A stretch of 55,450 bases of DNA from Gammaproteobacteria bacterium (GCA_025362015.1 JANYIO010000142.1:1-55450); one strand, 5' to 3'; shown: positions 8,527 through 18,004, counted from the stretch's first letter. The notes: generated from the sequence alone by a model not told the origin. Made by a program: numbers and translations.

Positions 8527-9088
8527 TACCCACTCCAAAAAGGTATTTATTAAGGCATGAACAGCAATAATTAAGCCATAAGGTAAAAATGTTGTTATTT
8601 CTCCTAAATTGAAATGCACCAGATTAAAACTCATGCAAATTACATAGAAATATGCACTTATTTCGCACATAATGCACCACCATTAACGCAAAAATGGGCC
8701 AACTTAAATCATTTGCGCTGCGCACTTATGGGCCACACTAAGATCCACTCAAGAAAATAACTCATTATTTTTACCGCGTCTCTCGCCGTCAGGAATCAAG
8801 CGCGCGCCAAAATCAATCAGAACCCCTTCAATTTATCTGCTGTTATTGAGCGTTTCATATCGACAATAACCCTTTAGCGAAATCACGGTGAAACGCCCCA
8901 CAAACAATCAGATTCAAAATTCCCAGCCTTTAATTGGAGCAACGCTAGCACTTAATTGCGCACCTTTAAGCACCATAGCGATTAAATTAGCCATTAGTAC
9001 GCACCATGAAAGAATTGGCACAGGCGTTGCTAAATTGACTTTGTATGAATGACTTTATTATCTTTTCACCAGCTTGGATGATACCTCC
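8527..9088. other. 562-bp divergent regulatory region between the two nitrate transporters
   Basis: No gene is visible. The plus-strand side holds a sigma-54 promoter (9015-9031). GCAC motifs recur at 8654, 8665 and 8674, again at 8722, and at 8948, 8960 and 8970, with steps near 10-11 bp. GCAC/GTGC is the NtrC half-site core, so these are candidate enhancer sites, but I do not see a full inverted NtrC box. No convincing promoter was found for the minus-strand transporter. Confidence 0.5.
9015..9031 (+). promoter_or_regulatory. Sigma-54 (-24/-12) promoter for the second nitrate transporter
   Basis: TTGGCACAGGCGTTGCT matches the RpoN consensus TGGCAC-N5-TTGCW at every key position with correct spacing. 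It lies 58 bp before ATG 9089. Nitrogen-limited, NtrC-dependent expression is the natural inference. Confidence 0.8.
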
Positions 9089-10564
9089 ATGAGCCCATCA
9101 AAATTAAATTTGCTAGATTTTAAAAACAAATCAGTGACCACTTTGCATCTCACCTGGTTTGCTTTTTTTATGACCTTTGTAATGTGGTTTAACCTGGCAC
9201 CACTAAAACCATTAATTATGGGCGCGTTCAAAATGACCGAGCCACAATGGAAAGCGCTACTCATTATGAATATCGCATTAACAATTCCCGCGCGAATTGT
9301 GGTTGGCAGTTTGGTGGATAAGTTTGGCCCACGGGTTATCTATAGCGGCTTATTAGTTGCCTCCGGTGCGATGTTAATTGCATTTGCTTCAGCACAAACG
9401 TTCGAACAACTTGCGTTATTTCGCTTTCTACTCGGCTTTGTCGGTGCAGGTTTTGTAATCGGTATTCGCTTGGTTGGCGAATGGTTTCCTGCGCGTCAAG
9501 TTGGTTTAGCGGAAGGTATTTACGGTGGCTGGGGTAATTTTGGTGCAGCAGCAGCAGCTTTTATATTGCCAATGTTAGCGCTGCATGTTTTTGGTGGAGA
9601 AAACGGCTGGCGTTATGCAATTGGCTTTACCGGTTTATTTGCAATGGTTTACGGTTTTGTGTTTTACATTTTTACTCGCAACACACCAAAAGGGTCAACT
9701 TATTTCAAACCAAAAAGATCTGGCGGCTTGGAAGTCAGCAGCAGAAAAGATTTTTTGTTTTACGTATTGATCAATGTACCCATGTATTTAATATTGGCTG
9801 TGCTTGCTTGGAAACTATCTCCCAGCAATTTAAAACTATTGAGCTCAAGTACAACTTACATGTTATATGGTGTTTTATTTGCGCTTTTCGCATTTCAATT
9901 CAGCCAAATTTATCGCGTTAATATAGACATGCTAAAAAATGGCTCACCTGATCACGATAAATATCAATTCAAACAAGTTGCGATTTTAAACTGGGCCTAT
10001 TTTGTTACCTTCGGTTCAGAGTTAGCAGTAGTTTCCGTTTTACCCGCATTCTTTATGGAAACTTTTTCCGGCTTAAGCATGGCACAAGCAAGCATGTTAG
10101 GTGGTTCATTTGCCTTTATGAATTTAGTAGCGCGTCCCGGCGGCGGTTGGTTCAGCGATAAATTTGGCCGCCGCTTAACCATGACATTCATTATGATTGG
10201 CGTCGCCATTGGGTATATGTTGTTGTCACAAATTAACGCCAGCTGGCCATTATTGTTAGCATTTGCTTCCGTTGTTATTTGCTCTCTCTTTGTTCAAGCA
10301 GGTTGCGGTGCTGTGTTTGCAATTGTGCCACTCATTAAGCGCCGCATGACCGGCCAAATTGCGGGCTTAACTGGTGCCTACGGCAATGTCGGCGGAGTCA
10401 CTTTTTTAACGATTTATAGTTTTGTGGATGTGCATACTTTCTTTATGGTAATCGCAGCAACAGCAGCGGCAGGTTTGGTATTTGTGCAATTCTTGAAAGA
10501 ACCAAAAGGCCACATGACTGAAGTGAATGAAGACGGAACTGTGCAGCGCATTGAGTTAAGTTGA
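9089..10564 (+). CDS. NNP-family nitrate/nitrite MFS transporter (NarK/NasA type), copy 2
   Basis: This is a paralogue of the transporter encoded at 7060-8526, similar along its whole length: '[21 protein letters not shown]', '[16 protein letters not shown]', '[30 protein letters not shown]', 'SDKFGRR' and '[20 protein letters not shown]'. Twelve membrane segments are expected. ATG 9089 is chosen over TTG 9074. A sigma-54 promoter directly upstream suggests nitrogen-controlled nitrate uptake for assimilation, whereas no such promoter is seen for copy 1. A strong terminator follows, so it is probably monocistronic. Confidence 0.92.
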   Translation: MSPSKLNLLDFKNKSVTTLHLTWFAFFMTFVMWFNLAPLKPLIMGAFKMTEPQWKALLIMNIALTIPARIVVGSLVDKFGPRVIYSGLLVASGAMLIAFASAQTFEQLALFRFLLGFVGAGFVIGIRLVGEWFPARQVGLAEGIYGGWGNFGAAAAAFILPMLALHVFGGENGWRYAIGFTGLFAMVYGFVFYIFTRNTPKGSTYFKPKRSGGLEVSSRKDFLFYVLINVPMYLILAVLAWKLSPSNLKLLSSSTTYMLYGVLFALFAFQFSQIYRVNIDMLKNGSPDHDKYQFKQVAILNWAYFVTFGSELAVVSVLPAFFMETFSGLSMAQASMLGGSFAFMNLVARPGGGWFSDKFGRRLTMTFIMIGVAIGYMLLSQINASWPLLLAFASVVICSLFVQAGCGAVFAIVPLIKRRMTGQIAGLTGAYGNVGGVTFLTIYSFVDVHTFFMVIAATAAAGLVFVQFLKEPKGHMTEVNEDGTVQRIELS

Positions 10565-10603
10565 GTCGTTCCAGGGCTAAAATTACCACCTTTTTGACCT
10601 ACT

Positions 10604-10638
10604 AAAAATCCTTGCGCAATCCGGCAAGGATTTTTTTT
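10604..10638 (+). terminator. Rho-independent terminator after the second nitrate transporter
   Basis: ATCCTTGC (10608-10615) pairs with GCAAGGAT (10624-10631) around an 8-nt loop; the run of eight T follows at once. Confidence 0.9.
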
Positions 10639-10850
10639 ACATAAAATTAATGCTCAACTCTGCGATGGTTAAGGTCGCACTTTTTTATCACGATGGATTT
10701 CTTACTAGAATGGATGCTAACAATCCGCGCTTAATGTTGCAGGCAGTGCATAAGCTCACAGCAGGGTCGGTTGGGTTAGGCTATCCTATGCTTAAACGAG
10801 CACCCGTTAAGCGGGGCTCCGATATCTACAACACACGAGACTAATGCAAC

Positions 10851-11891
10851 ATGAGCGCAGCCCAAACGATCAAATCCTGGTTGGGGGCGCGTAAAGCAAA
10901 TTTGAAATTTATCTATGCTTTATTAAATCTATTTCTCACACCAAGCTTGATCGATACCGATCAGAGTCAACGTTTTTCCGGCCCAGGAAGTGCAGGCTTT
11001 AAAGGAGGAGTTTTTAACCCCGGTGCACTCGCAGGTGATGCCAACATATTAATTGTAGCCAAGGGCCAGCACGTACATTGGGACGTGGCGTCGCCCGAGG
11101 ACTTCGCTCAGGGCGACCCGTTACTCTTTAGCATGAGCTATAAGTTCGATCTGTTATGTACGCATAAAATCAGCGTCATCGATAATTTACCCGGAATAAG
11201 TTCAAAACAGATCGAAGACTTCCGTCTGTTCAGGTTCAACAATAAAATTTATTCAAACCACACGCTGCTATGCTTAAAAAAAGAAGGCGGCTACGATAAA
11301 TGCTTGCATACAATATCCGAACTTAACACCGACAATAGAACTCTGACGCTTATAGGTCAGCCCCTTTTAGATTTCAATCAAAATAAACAAGAAAAAAATT
11401 GGGGATTTTTTGAGCACAAGGAGGAACTCTATCTATTGTATTCTTTCTCGCCTTATATTTTATTGAAGGTGATGGATTGGCCGACACTTAGATTCAGAAC
11501 AGTAGTCAGAGAAGAAACCAATCTCACGTTTTATAAACCCCCTATTTTGCAGGGGGAACATATCGCCCTGAGTACCAATCCAATCTCTTATGACGAAAAA
11601 CACTTTCTAGTCATTATTCATTCGTCTACACGGGTAGCTCGATATCGCCGCCTCTATTTTCATTGGGCGGTGCTTATTGATAAAAAATCTTTACTTCCGG
11701 TAAAAATAACTTCATGCCCCCTGCTTAAAGGCGGGAAATGCAATGGTATGATGCCGGGTGTTATATTTACCATGGCTGCACTTTTAATCGACGATTATCT
11801 GGTGCTATTTAGTGGCGAAGGTGACTCTTTTTGTTCTTATGTAAAAATAAAACAGAAAATATTAAATGCGAGCTTTGTTGATTTTAAGTAG
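10851..11891 (+). CDS. Five-bladed beta-propeller protein, GH130/GH43-like fold
   Basis: The 346-residue protein has no signal peptide. Features recall five-bladed propeller glycosidase-like proteins of the GH130/GH43 superfamily: 'GVFNPGALAGDANILIVAKGQ' at blade 1, 'IEDFRLFRFNNKIYSNH', 'EKNWGFFEHKEELYLLYSFSPY' and 'LLIDDYLVLFSGEGDS'. In characterised relatives such repeats line a mannoside- or glycan-binding cleft. I cannot identify catalytic residues with confidence, so enzyme activity is not claimed. It lies 66 bp upstream of the GH16 gene, on the same strand, with only weak Shine-Dalgarno character. A role in glycan handling is inferred from fold and neighbour. Confidence 0.5.
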   Translation: MSAAQTIKSWLGARKANLKFIYALLNLFLTPSLIDTDQSQRFSGPGSAGFKGGVFNPGALAGDANILIVAKGQHVHWDVASPEDFAQGDPLLFSMSYKFDLLCTHKISVIDNLPGISSKQIEDFRLFRFNNKIYSNHTLLCLKKEGGYDKCLHTISELNTDNRTLTLIGQPLLDFNQNKQEKNWGFFEHKEELYLLYSFSPYILLKVMDWPTLRFRTVVREETNLTFYKPPILQGEHIALSTNPISYDEKHFLVIIHSSTRVARYRRLYFHWAVLIDKKSLLPVKITSCPLLKGGKCNGMMPGVIFTMAALLIDDYLVLFSGEGDSFCSYVKIKQKILNASFVDFK

Positions 11892-11903
11892 CTATCCCCG
11901 CAC

Positions 11904-11934
11904 TTCACCTAAGTGCACAAATTAATTAGGTGAA
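11904..11934 (+). other. Hairpin in the leader of the GH16 gene
   Basis: TTCACCTAA (11904-11912) pairs perfectly with TTAGGTGAA (11926-11934). No T-run follows, so it is not a clear terminator. It ends 7-8 bases before the TAGGAG ribosome binding site of the GH16 gene and could affect its translation or mRNA ends. Confidence 0.4.
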
Positions 11935-11957
11935 AATTCGATAGGAGAAATTCCGCC

Positions 11958-13358
11958 ATGAAAAAGATGTTGTTCGCACTAATTTTTTGCATCCTTACCC
12001 AACCAGTGCTCGCAGGCTGGGAAACACATTGGATAGATAAATTCGATGGCACCTCGGTTAATTACAATATCTGGACTGCAGAAATTCAGGCCGATTATAC
12101 CGGTACCGAAGAATGCTATACCGATGATGAGACCCCGCAAACGGGCAACCTGGAGGTCTCCAATGAAACATTAAAAATTACTGCACGCAAAGGAAATATT
12201 AATTGCCCGGGGCTGGATGGCAAAGCGAAAACCTGGACTTCTGGCCGATTGAACACAAAAGATAAAGCCGAATTTTTATATGGCCGAATAGAAGCGCGCT
12301 TAAAATTTTCCAATTTGGAAAGTGGATTATGGCCGGCATTTTGGGCACTCGAAGGCAGAATTAGCGAACCGCCAATAAAAGGCGACGACGACAATGTACC
12401 TTGGCCAAACCTGGGTGCCGGCGAAATAGATATATGGGAATGGATGGCAGCCCAACCCTCAACTTACTTCAACGCTTTTCATAACATAGAGGGCGATAAT
12501 GCTTTGAATCCCAAGTGCGGGACAACACGGGCACCTGCGTTGCCCAATGGCGCTGCTGATATTCAGCAATGGCACACCTATGCGATGGAGTGGACAAAAA
12601 CAACGATTAATTTTTACATGGATAATAATTTGATGAGCACAAATAATGTTAACGAGTGCGCACAATATAAAGAACCTATGTTCGTGTTAATTAATATTCA
12701 AATCGGCAACGCTGGCGGCCCGATAGATCCCAAGCTTGATAAAGCAACAATGGAAATTGATTATGTCGCGCATTGCCTTGCAACCGATTCCAACAATGCA
12801 ACGTCGTGCAATGAAAGCACACCAACCCAACAAGATGATGACGGCGATGGCGTGCGCAATGAAGATGACCTTTGCCTTTCAACGCTTGCAAACACAAGTG
12901 TTGATCTGAATGGCTGCGCTGCCAATGAAACCGCAATCAATGTAGCGCCCGAAGTTACGTTAAAAATGGTTCAAAATAGTGTTAGTGTAAAAAATATTGT
13001 GACTAATGGTGGCCCGGTTGTTATCTCCGCCAAAGCCAGCGACCGCAATCTCAACGATACTCATACTTACAAATGGAATCTTAATGGCTTGGCGGGCGTC
13101 ACCGAAAATGGTAACACCGTTAGTTTTAACCCCAGCGCTCTGAGTAGTGGCACTTATACAATTTCCGTTGAGGCTTTGGATAATGGCAGCCCTGCACTTT
13201 CCGCAACAAATAGTTTGTCATTCGGCGTAAGCAAGTCTGCACCTATTGGCGAGTCTAAACGCAGAGGTGGTGGCAACATAGATTTTTATTTACTTACGCT
13301 ATTGGCGTTGTTTGGAGCTATTGCAATGTATCCACAAAGCAAAAACAAAAGCAGCTAA
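11958..13358 (+). CDS. Secreted GH16 endo-beta-glucanase with TSP3 repeat, Ig-like domain and GlyGly-CTERM tail
   Basis: A signal peptide ends 'PVLA|GW' near residue 19. Residues about 20-275 form a GH16 laminarinase-like domain: 'WIDKFDGTSVNYNIWT', 'YGRIEARLKF', 'GLWPAFWAL' and the catalytic 'GEIDIWEW' (Glu156 nucleophile, Glu161 acid/base). A thrombospondin-type-3 Ca-binding repeat follows ('DDDGDGVRNEDDLC', about 292-305), then an Ig/cadherin-like domain (about 325-430). The tail is 'RRGGG', a hydrophobic helix and a short basic end, the architecture of a GlyGly-CTERM sorting signal processed by rhombosortase. The likely substrate is beta-1,3 or mixed-linked glucan. TAGGAG precedes the ATG. 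Confidence 0.9.
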   Translation: MKKMLFALIFCILTQPVLAGWETHWIDKFDGTSVNYNIWTAEIQADYTGTEECYTDDETPQTGNLEVSNETLKITARKGNINCPGLDGKAKTWTSGRLNTKDKAEFLYGRIEARLKFSNLESGLWPAFWALEGRISEPPIKGDDDNVPWPNLGAGEIDIWEWMAAQPSTYFNAFHNIEGDNALNPKCGTTRAPALPNGAADIQQWHTYAMEWTKTTINFYMDNNLMSTNNVNECAQYKEPMFVLINIQIGNAGGPIDPKLDKATMEIDYVAHCLATDSNNATSCNESTPTQQDDDGDGVRNEDDLCLSTLANTSVDLNGCAANETAINVAPEVTLKMVQNSVSVKNIVTNGGPVVISAKASDRNLNDTHTYKWNLNGLAGVTENGNTVSFNPSALSSGTYTISVEALDNGSPALSATNSLSFGVSKSAPIGESKRRGGGNIDFYLLTLLALFGAIAMYPQSKNKSS

Positions 13359-13422
13359 ATTTACAATTCAGAAAAAATTTTTTTACAAAGTGCAATTTAA
13401 AAACTATTCAGTAAATAAGTTT

Positions 13423-13456
13423 AAAAAATGCCCGCAATAATGCGGGCATTTTTTTA
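13423..13456. terminator. Bidirectional terminator between GH16 and porin genes
   Basis: AAAAAATGCCCGCA, loop ATAA, TGCGGGCATTTTTTT: a perfect stem with A-run and T-run on its flanks, working for both convergent genes. Confidence 0.92.
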
Positions 13457-13469
13457 TTTTATGCCTTCC

Positions 13470-14798
13470 TTAAAAATTCCAATCAGCCTGTATCCAGAAT
13501 TTAGTGGTATCAGACACTAAAGCTTTAGTACCGATTTTTTGTGTCCAATCGCCATTTTTAAACATGGCATATTTTGCTGTGTAAGCAACTGCTCCAAACT
13601 TTTTGCTTGCACTTAAATTCCACTCTGCACCATAGTCAATAATTTTTCCAAAAGTAGCGCCTGCAGCCAAACTTTTTTCATCTGCTTTATAGTCATGGTA
13701 AGCAGCAACGAGCTGTGCACCCATTACTGCTACCGTCAAACTCGCATACATATCTCTAATACCTTCCTTCGGCGTCGTTAAGAAACGATCGGCCCAACCA
13801 TTGAACGCATGTAATGTCGCAAAGGGTGTTGCAAAACCTTTTGTGCCGTTATCAGAACCTAATACTTCGTAGCCAAATGCAGGAACAAAAAGCCCTAGTG
13901 TTGTACTGGCTTCAGCAAACATATACGACGCACTGTAGTCCAACGGGTTATCGTAAGCGCTGGATTGTTTTGCATATTCCAGAGTGTACATAAATGTTGG
14001 ATTTGCGGTACTTGCCCAACGCGCGCCATAAGTATTACTGGAAAGCGCCGCAGATTTATTAGTAGCTGCACCAGTTCCTACCAAGAAAGCATCGTTCGCA
14101 TTATTAATTAAATACGCATAACCGATTAATTTTCCCGCTTCAAAACCGGTGTAGCTCACATTAATTAAATTTGAATCCTGATGATAATCACCTTGCACTT
14201 CTATGCCATCGCCAAAAATACGATTGACATTGTTAATGTGCGCTAAAAAAATATTTGTGTAGCGAATTGATTTATTAGTAAAACTTAAACCATCATATGT
14301 CTGCTCGTTTTGACGCCAGCCCACGTTACCAATAAAGCGCGCGTTATCTAACACTATGCGTTGACGGCCATATTTAACAACATTATTAAACGTAGTATAA
14401 GAAATTATTGCCTGATTTAAATCAGTACCTTGCGGATCAGAAATCAACGCGTGTTTTACCGCCCCGGCATTGATTGGATCATTTGCCCAGATTGCATAAT
14501 CAACCTCATGATCAACCTCAGTAACATTATCCATTTCAATGGTTGTCGCAAAACCATTCCAGGCTCCGGACTGATACGACAAACGCGATCTTAACGTCAA
14601 CGCGTCCGAATCTTCATAGCCATCCCAACTTACATTTTCATAACGAGTTCGAAAATTTACTTTAATTGTACTGCCTTGTTGCAACGCCTCTGTCAATGTT
14701 GGTGACGCAAATACACCAGGGGTTGTCAGTAACAATAAACTTGCAGCAGCGCAAACTAATTGCGCCTTAAAAATCCGTGGTGCAGTGTGTGCTTTCAT
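13470..14798 (-). CDS. Outer-membrane porin, alginate-export/OprD-like, in the nitrate region
   Basis: The 442-residue protein has a signal peptide (to about residue 31, 'PGVFA|SP') and a large beta-barrel: 'IKVNFRTRYENVSWDG', 'ALTLRSRLSYQSGAWNGFATTIEMDNVTEV', 'NVVKYGRQRIVLDNARFIGNVGWRQNEQTYDG' and a terminal 'WIQADWNF' with C-terminal Phe. The 'R..YGRQ.I..DN.RFIGNVGWRQNEQT.D' region is typical of the alginate-export-type porins. It is divergent from nrtA and has its own sigma-54 promoter, so a role in outer-membrane passage of nitrate or another nitrogen source is inferred. The ligand is not shown by the sequence. Confidence 0.8.
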   Translation of the reverse strand: MKAHTAPRIFKAQLVCAAASLLLLTTPGVFASPTLTEALQQGSTIKVNFRTRYENVSWDGYEDSDALTLRSRLSYQSGAWNGFATTIEMDNVTEVDHEVDYAIWANDPINAGAVKHALISDPQGTDLNQAIISYTTFNNVVKYGRQRIVLDNARFIGNVGWRQNEQTYDGLSFTNKSIRYTNIFLAHINNVNRIFGDGIEVQGDYHQDSNLINVSYTGFEAGKLIGYAYLINNANDAFLVGTGAATNKSAALSSNTYGARWASTANPTFMYTLEYAKQSSAYDNPLDYSASYMFAEASTTLGLFVPAFGYEVLGSDNGTKGFATPFATLHAFNGWADRFLTTPKEGIRDMYASLTVAVMGAQLVAAYHDYKADEKSLAAGATFGKIIDYGAEWNLSASKKFGAVAYTAKYAMFKNGDWTQKIGTKALVSDTTKFWIQADWNF

Positions 14799-14928
14799 AG
14801 AGAGTTCTCAACAATTAGTAATAGTCGCAACTGCCAGCTATTTTTAATCATCATGAAAATTTACTTTTCAAAAATGTATTTAATAAATAAACAAATTAAA
14901 TTTTGTTGGCATTGCTTATTTTCACTAG

Positions 14929-14945
14929 AGCAAAGCCTATGCCAA
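14929..14945 (-). promoter_or_regulatory. Sigma-54 (-24/-12) promoter for the porin gene
   Basis: Read on the minus strand, TTGGCATAGGCTTTGCT fits TGGCAY-N5-TTGCW with correct spacing, 131 bp before the porin ATG. Confidence 0.7.
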
Positions 14946-15390
14946 CCAAATTTTTTAATTTTGGTAAACAAAAATACTTCATTTAAATCAACATTCTATA
15001 AAACATAATTCGCTATTCTTAAAATAGAGACATAAATAATTAACGCACACACTTGGGGATAGGCAAATTTAATTCGCGCCATTTTTAAACATTCAGGTAA
15101 TTTTATTTGCCCCAGAGAAGAGCATTATGCGTGCACGCCAATCTACACGAGTGCACCATAAAAATATTTAGCCGTTAATTTTATTCAGTCGCGAACAAAC
15201 ACAAAAAATCAAGCAGTGCATTAAAGAAACGCAGATCAATTATCTAGCGCATTAAAATTGAACAAAGTTGTTAGCCTAAATGTTATTTAAATCCATTTCA
15301 CGCAACAGCGGCTGATCCAAAAAATGGCACACACTAGAAAACCTAATTTTTTCTGCGCCAAAACAGCACAAATGGCATTTTTAATAATGT

Positions 15391-15407
15391 TTGGCATAGA
15401 GCTTGAA
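15391..15407 (+). promoter_or_regulatory. Possible sigma-54 promoter for the nrtA operon
   Basis: TTGGCATAGAGCTTGAA resembles the porin promoter (TTGGCATAGGCTTTGCT) and keeps GG and TTG at the right spacing, but the -12 GC is GA. It lies 104 bp before ATG 15511. Confidence 0.45.
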
Positions 15408-15510
15408 TAGTACTTTGCATACAGAGCTTATATAAATGACTCCTGTACATAATTTATCTGGCAACTTGTTTACCTTAAAATTTTTAATTTAATAGTTTAG
15501 GAGTAAGTTT

Positions 15511-16935
15511 ATGAGCGCTATCGGAAGTTCGAAAATCATAAAATGTTTTTCACCAAAATCTGTCACTTTAAGCAAACTAATTCATACGACTTTTAAAGCA
15601 GCTATCGGCTTAACCACTGCTTTTGCATTAATAGCTTCTGTTGAGGCAGCTACCGGAAAGCCCGAAAAAGAAAATTTAAAATTTGGTTTTATTAAATTAA
15701 CGGATATGGCACCACTTGCCATTGCGGTTGAAAAAGGTTTCTTTGAAGATGAAGGTTTAACCGTAGAATTAGAAGCACAAGCAAACTGGAAAGTAGTACT
15801 TGATCGCGTAATTACCGGGCAACTCGATGGTTCGCATATGTTGATGGGGCAACCTGTAGGTGCGCAAGCCGGTTTTGGTACCAGCGCTGAACTGGTATAT
15901 GCCTATGCCCTCACACAAAATGATTATGCCTGCACAGTTGGTAACGATATTTGGAATCAAATTAAAAAAAATGTACCTAAAGGTGCCGATGGAAAACCCA
16001 TTCATCCGATAAGTGCTGAAGTATTGAAACCGGTTATTCAAAGTTATAAAAATGCCGGTAAACCATTTAACATGGCAATGGTATTTCCTGTATCCACCCA
16101 CAACATGGGAGCGCGTTATTGGCTAGCCGCCGCCGGCATTAATCCTGGATTTTACGCACCACTGAAAGGTGATACTTCTGGTCAATTAAATGCAGAAGTT
16201 TTGCTATCTGTAACACCCCCGCCACAAATGCCGGCAACACTTGAAGCAGGCACTATCAATGGTTATTGTGTTGGTGAGCCTTGGAATCAACAAGCGGTAT
16301 TCCGCGGTATTGGTGTTCCCGTTATTACTGTTCACAACCAAATAGCGGACAAAATTTTTGGTGTAACCAAAGCCTGGGCAGAAAAAAATCCCAACACACA
16401 TATTCACGTGGTAAAAGCATTAATCCGTGCCGGAAAATGGTTGGATGAAAAAGATAATGCCAATCGCGCTGCTGCTGCAAAAATAATTTCCAACTCGAAT
16501 TATGTGGGGGCAGATTACAAGGTTATCGCAAACTCCATGACCGGTGTTTTTGAATACGAGCGCGGCGATATTCGTAAAGAGCCTGATTTTAACGTGTTTT
16601 TCCGCTACAACGCCTCTTATCCTTTCTATTCAGATGCAGTCTGGTATTTATCGCAAATGCGTCGCTGGGGACAGATTCCTGAAGCAAAAACTGACAACTG
16701 GTATGCAGATCTTGCCAAAAAAATCGCCATGCCGGAAGTCTATCAACAAGCCGCTAAAGATTTAATTGCTGAAGGCAAAATGAGTGCTGCGGACTTCCCG
16801 GACTTTAGCAAAGTGGATGGCTACCGCACACCAGATGCAACTGAATGGATCGATGGTATTAAATTCGATGGCCACAAGCCTAACGACTATTTAAAGTTAT
16901 TCAAAGTAGGCTTGAAAGGTGACGAAAAAATTTAA
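15511..16935 (+). CDS. nrtA: NrtA-type nitrate ABC transporter substrate-binding protein
   Basis: The 474-residue periplasmic protein has a long N-terminal signal region ending near 'SVEA|ATG' (about residue 46-47). The NrtA/CmpA body follows: '[33 protein letters not shown]', '[25 protein letters not shown]', '[19 protein letters not shown]', '[25 protein letters not shown]' and 'RWGQIPEAK'. These are the characteristic segments of nitrate/bicarbonate-binding proteins rather than taurine-type ones. It is the first gene of an operon with permease and ATPase, and probably nitrogen-regulated. Nitrate or nitrite is the best substrate guess; cyanate cannot be ruled out. Confidence 0.9.
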   Translation: MSAIGSSKIIKCFSPKSVTLSKLIHTTFKAAIGLTTAFALIASVEAATGKPEKENLKFGFIKLTDMAPLAIAVEKGFFEDEGLTVELEAQANWKVVLDRVITGQLDGSHMLMGQPVGAQAGFGTSAELVYAYALTQNDYACTVGNDIWNQIKKNVPKGADGKPIHPISAEVLKPVIQSYKNAGKPFNMAMVFPVSTHNMGARYWLAAAGINPGFYAPLKGDTSGQLNAEVLLSVTPPPQMPATLEAGTINGYCVGEPWNQQAVFRGIGVPVITVHNQIADKIFGVTKAWAEKNPNTHIHVVKALIRAGKWLDEKDNANRAAAAKIISNSNYVGADYKVIANSMTGVFEYERGDIRKEPDFNVFFRYNASYPFYSDAVWYLSQMRRWGQIPEAKTDNWYADLAKKIAMPEVYQQAAKDLIAEGKMSAADFPDFSKVDGYRTPDATEWIDGIKFDGHKPNDYLKLFKVGLKGDEKI

Positions 16936-17017
16936 TCTTCAACTAAAAATATCTATCGACTATTAAATCAAAAACTCTCTCTGGCAGGCCAATGCTGGAG
17001 AGAATTTGGAGAACAAA

Positions 17018-18004
17018 ATGAGCGTGTTAAGTAGCAAATTCCCGGCACTCACCATGGGGAAAATATCTCCGGAAAAAATACGCGACTTAATGCTCGGAGT
17101 CATTATGCCCATGGTTGGCTTGGTCTTTTTTTTAATTTTTTGGCAAGTCGGTGCACAAAATATCAAAACATCACTCGGCACTTTTCCCGGGCCAAAAGAG
17201 GTTCTCGCGCAGTGGAGCAATCTTGTTGATGAACATAAAACTGAAAGAAAACGCGAAGCCGATTTTTATACGCATCAAACAACGCGTAATGCCGAAGCAC
17301 TAGCACAAGATCCAGCCGCTGAGATCAAGGTGCGTAAATTTTCTAGGCACCCCACATTTTTTGATAAAATTAAAACCAGTTTAATCACCGTATTATGCGG
17401 ATTTTTCCTAGCTTCGATTATTGCCATTCCCATGGGAATTTTTATTGGCCTTAACCAATCACTATATCGCGCATTCAACCCCATTATTCAAATATTTAAA
17501 CCCATTTCACCATTGGCATGGTTGCCCCTGGTGACGCTGGCAGTAAGCTCCGCCTACCAAAGTGAATCACCTCTGTTTGCAAAATCATTCATTATTTCCG
17601 TTATCACCGTAATGCTTTGTTCACTGTGGCCAACCATGATTAACACCGCCGTTGGTGTTGCTGGCGTGAGCAAAGATTTAATTAATGTAAGCCGCGTATT
17701 GCGTTTAAGTTGGTTCACGCATGTACGGAAAATTGTTTTACCTTCCTCAATTCCTATGATGTTTACCGGTTTACGTTTATCACTAGGTATCGCCTGGATG
17801 GTGTTAATCGCCGCTGAAATGCTTGCGCAAAATCCGGGCCTCGGAAAATTTGTTTGGGATGAATTTCAAAATGGTTCATCAGATTCCCTAGGTAGAATTT
17901 GTGTTGCAGTATTAACCATCGGCATTATTGGGTTCATGTTAGACCGCACCTTGCTTGCAGTACAAAGCTGGGCAAATTGGGACAAGAGCGCGATTGTTAG
18001 ATAG
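17018..18004 (+). CDS. nrtB: NrtB-type ABC transporter permease
   Basis: The protein has about 328 residues from ATG 17018, which sits 6 bases after GGAG; TTG 17006 is a less likely start. It has an N-terminal membrane segment (about 32-49), a charged periplasmic or cytoplasmic stretch (65-110), and then a BPD_transp_1 domain with 'LITVLCGFFLASIIAIPMGIFIGLN' and the EAA-type loop 'GVAGVSKDLINVSRVLRLSWFTHVRKIVLPSSIPMMFTGLRLSLGIAW'. This fits NrtB/CmpB. It forms the membrane channel with the ATPase encoded after the repeat element. The 228-bp gap to the ATPase gene is unusually long for such an operon and is filled by a MITE-like insertion. Confidence 0.9.
   Translation: MSVLSSKFPALTMGKISPEKIRDLMLGVIMPMVGLVFFLIFWQVGAQNIKTSLGTFPGPKEVLAQWSNLVDEHKTERKREADFYTHQTTRNAEALAQDPAAEIKVRKFSRHPTFFDKIKTSLITVLCGFFLASIIAIPMGIFIGLNQSLYRAFNPIIQIFKPISPLAWLPLVTLAVSSAYQSESPLFAKSFIISVITVMLCSLWPTMINTAVGVAGVSKDLINVSRVLRLSWFTHVRKIVLPSSIPMMFTGLRLSLGIAWMVLIAAEMLAQNPGLGKFVWDEFQNGSSDSLGRICVAVLTIGIIGFMLDRTLLAVQSWANWDKSAIVR

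Larger units (their letters stand above)
14799..15510. other. 712-bp divergent regulatory region between porin and nrtA
   Basis: No gene is supported. It is very AT-rich and holds two outward-facing sigma-54-type promoters (14929-14945 minus; 15391-15407 plus). Two GTGCAC hexamers lie exactly 20 bp apart at 15131-15136 and 15151-15156, roughly midway, where NtrC-type enhancer sites would be expected. A GGAG site near 15499-15502 serves nrtA. Confidence 0.5.

Noticed and set aside
8688-8703. Sigma-54-like site on the minus strand (TTGGCCCATTTTTGCG) for the first nitrate transporter
   Set aside because: The spacing between GG and GC is one base too short for RpoN.
10650-10844. 64-codon open frame between the nitrate transporter and the propeller gene
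   Set aside because: No ribosome site, no recognisable domain, and it follows a terminator in an otherwise ordinary spacer.
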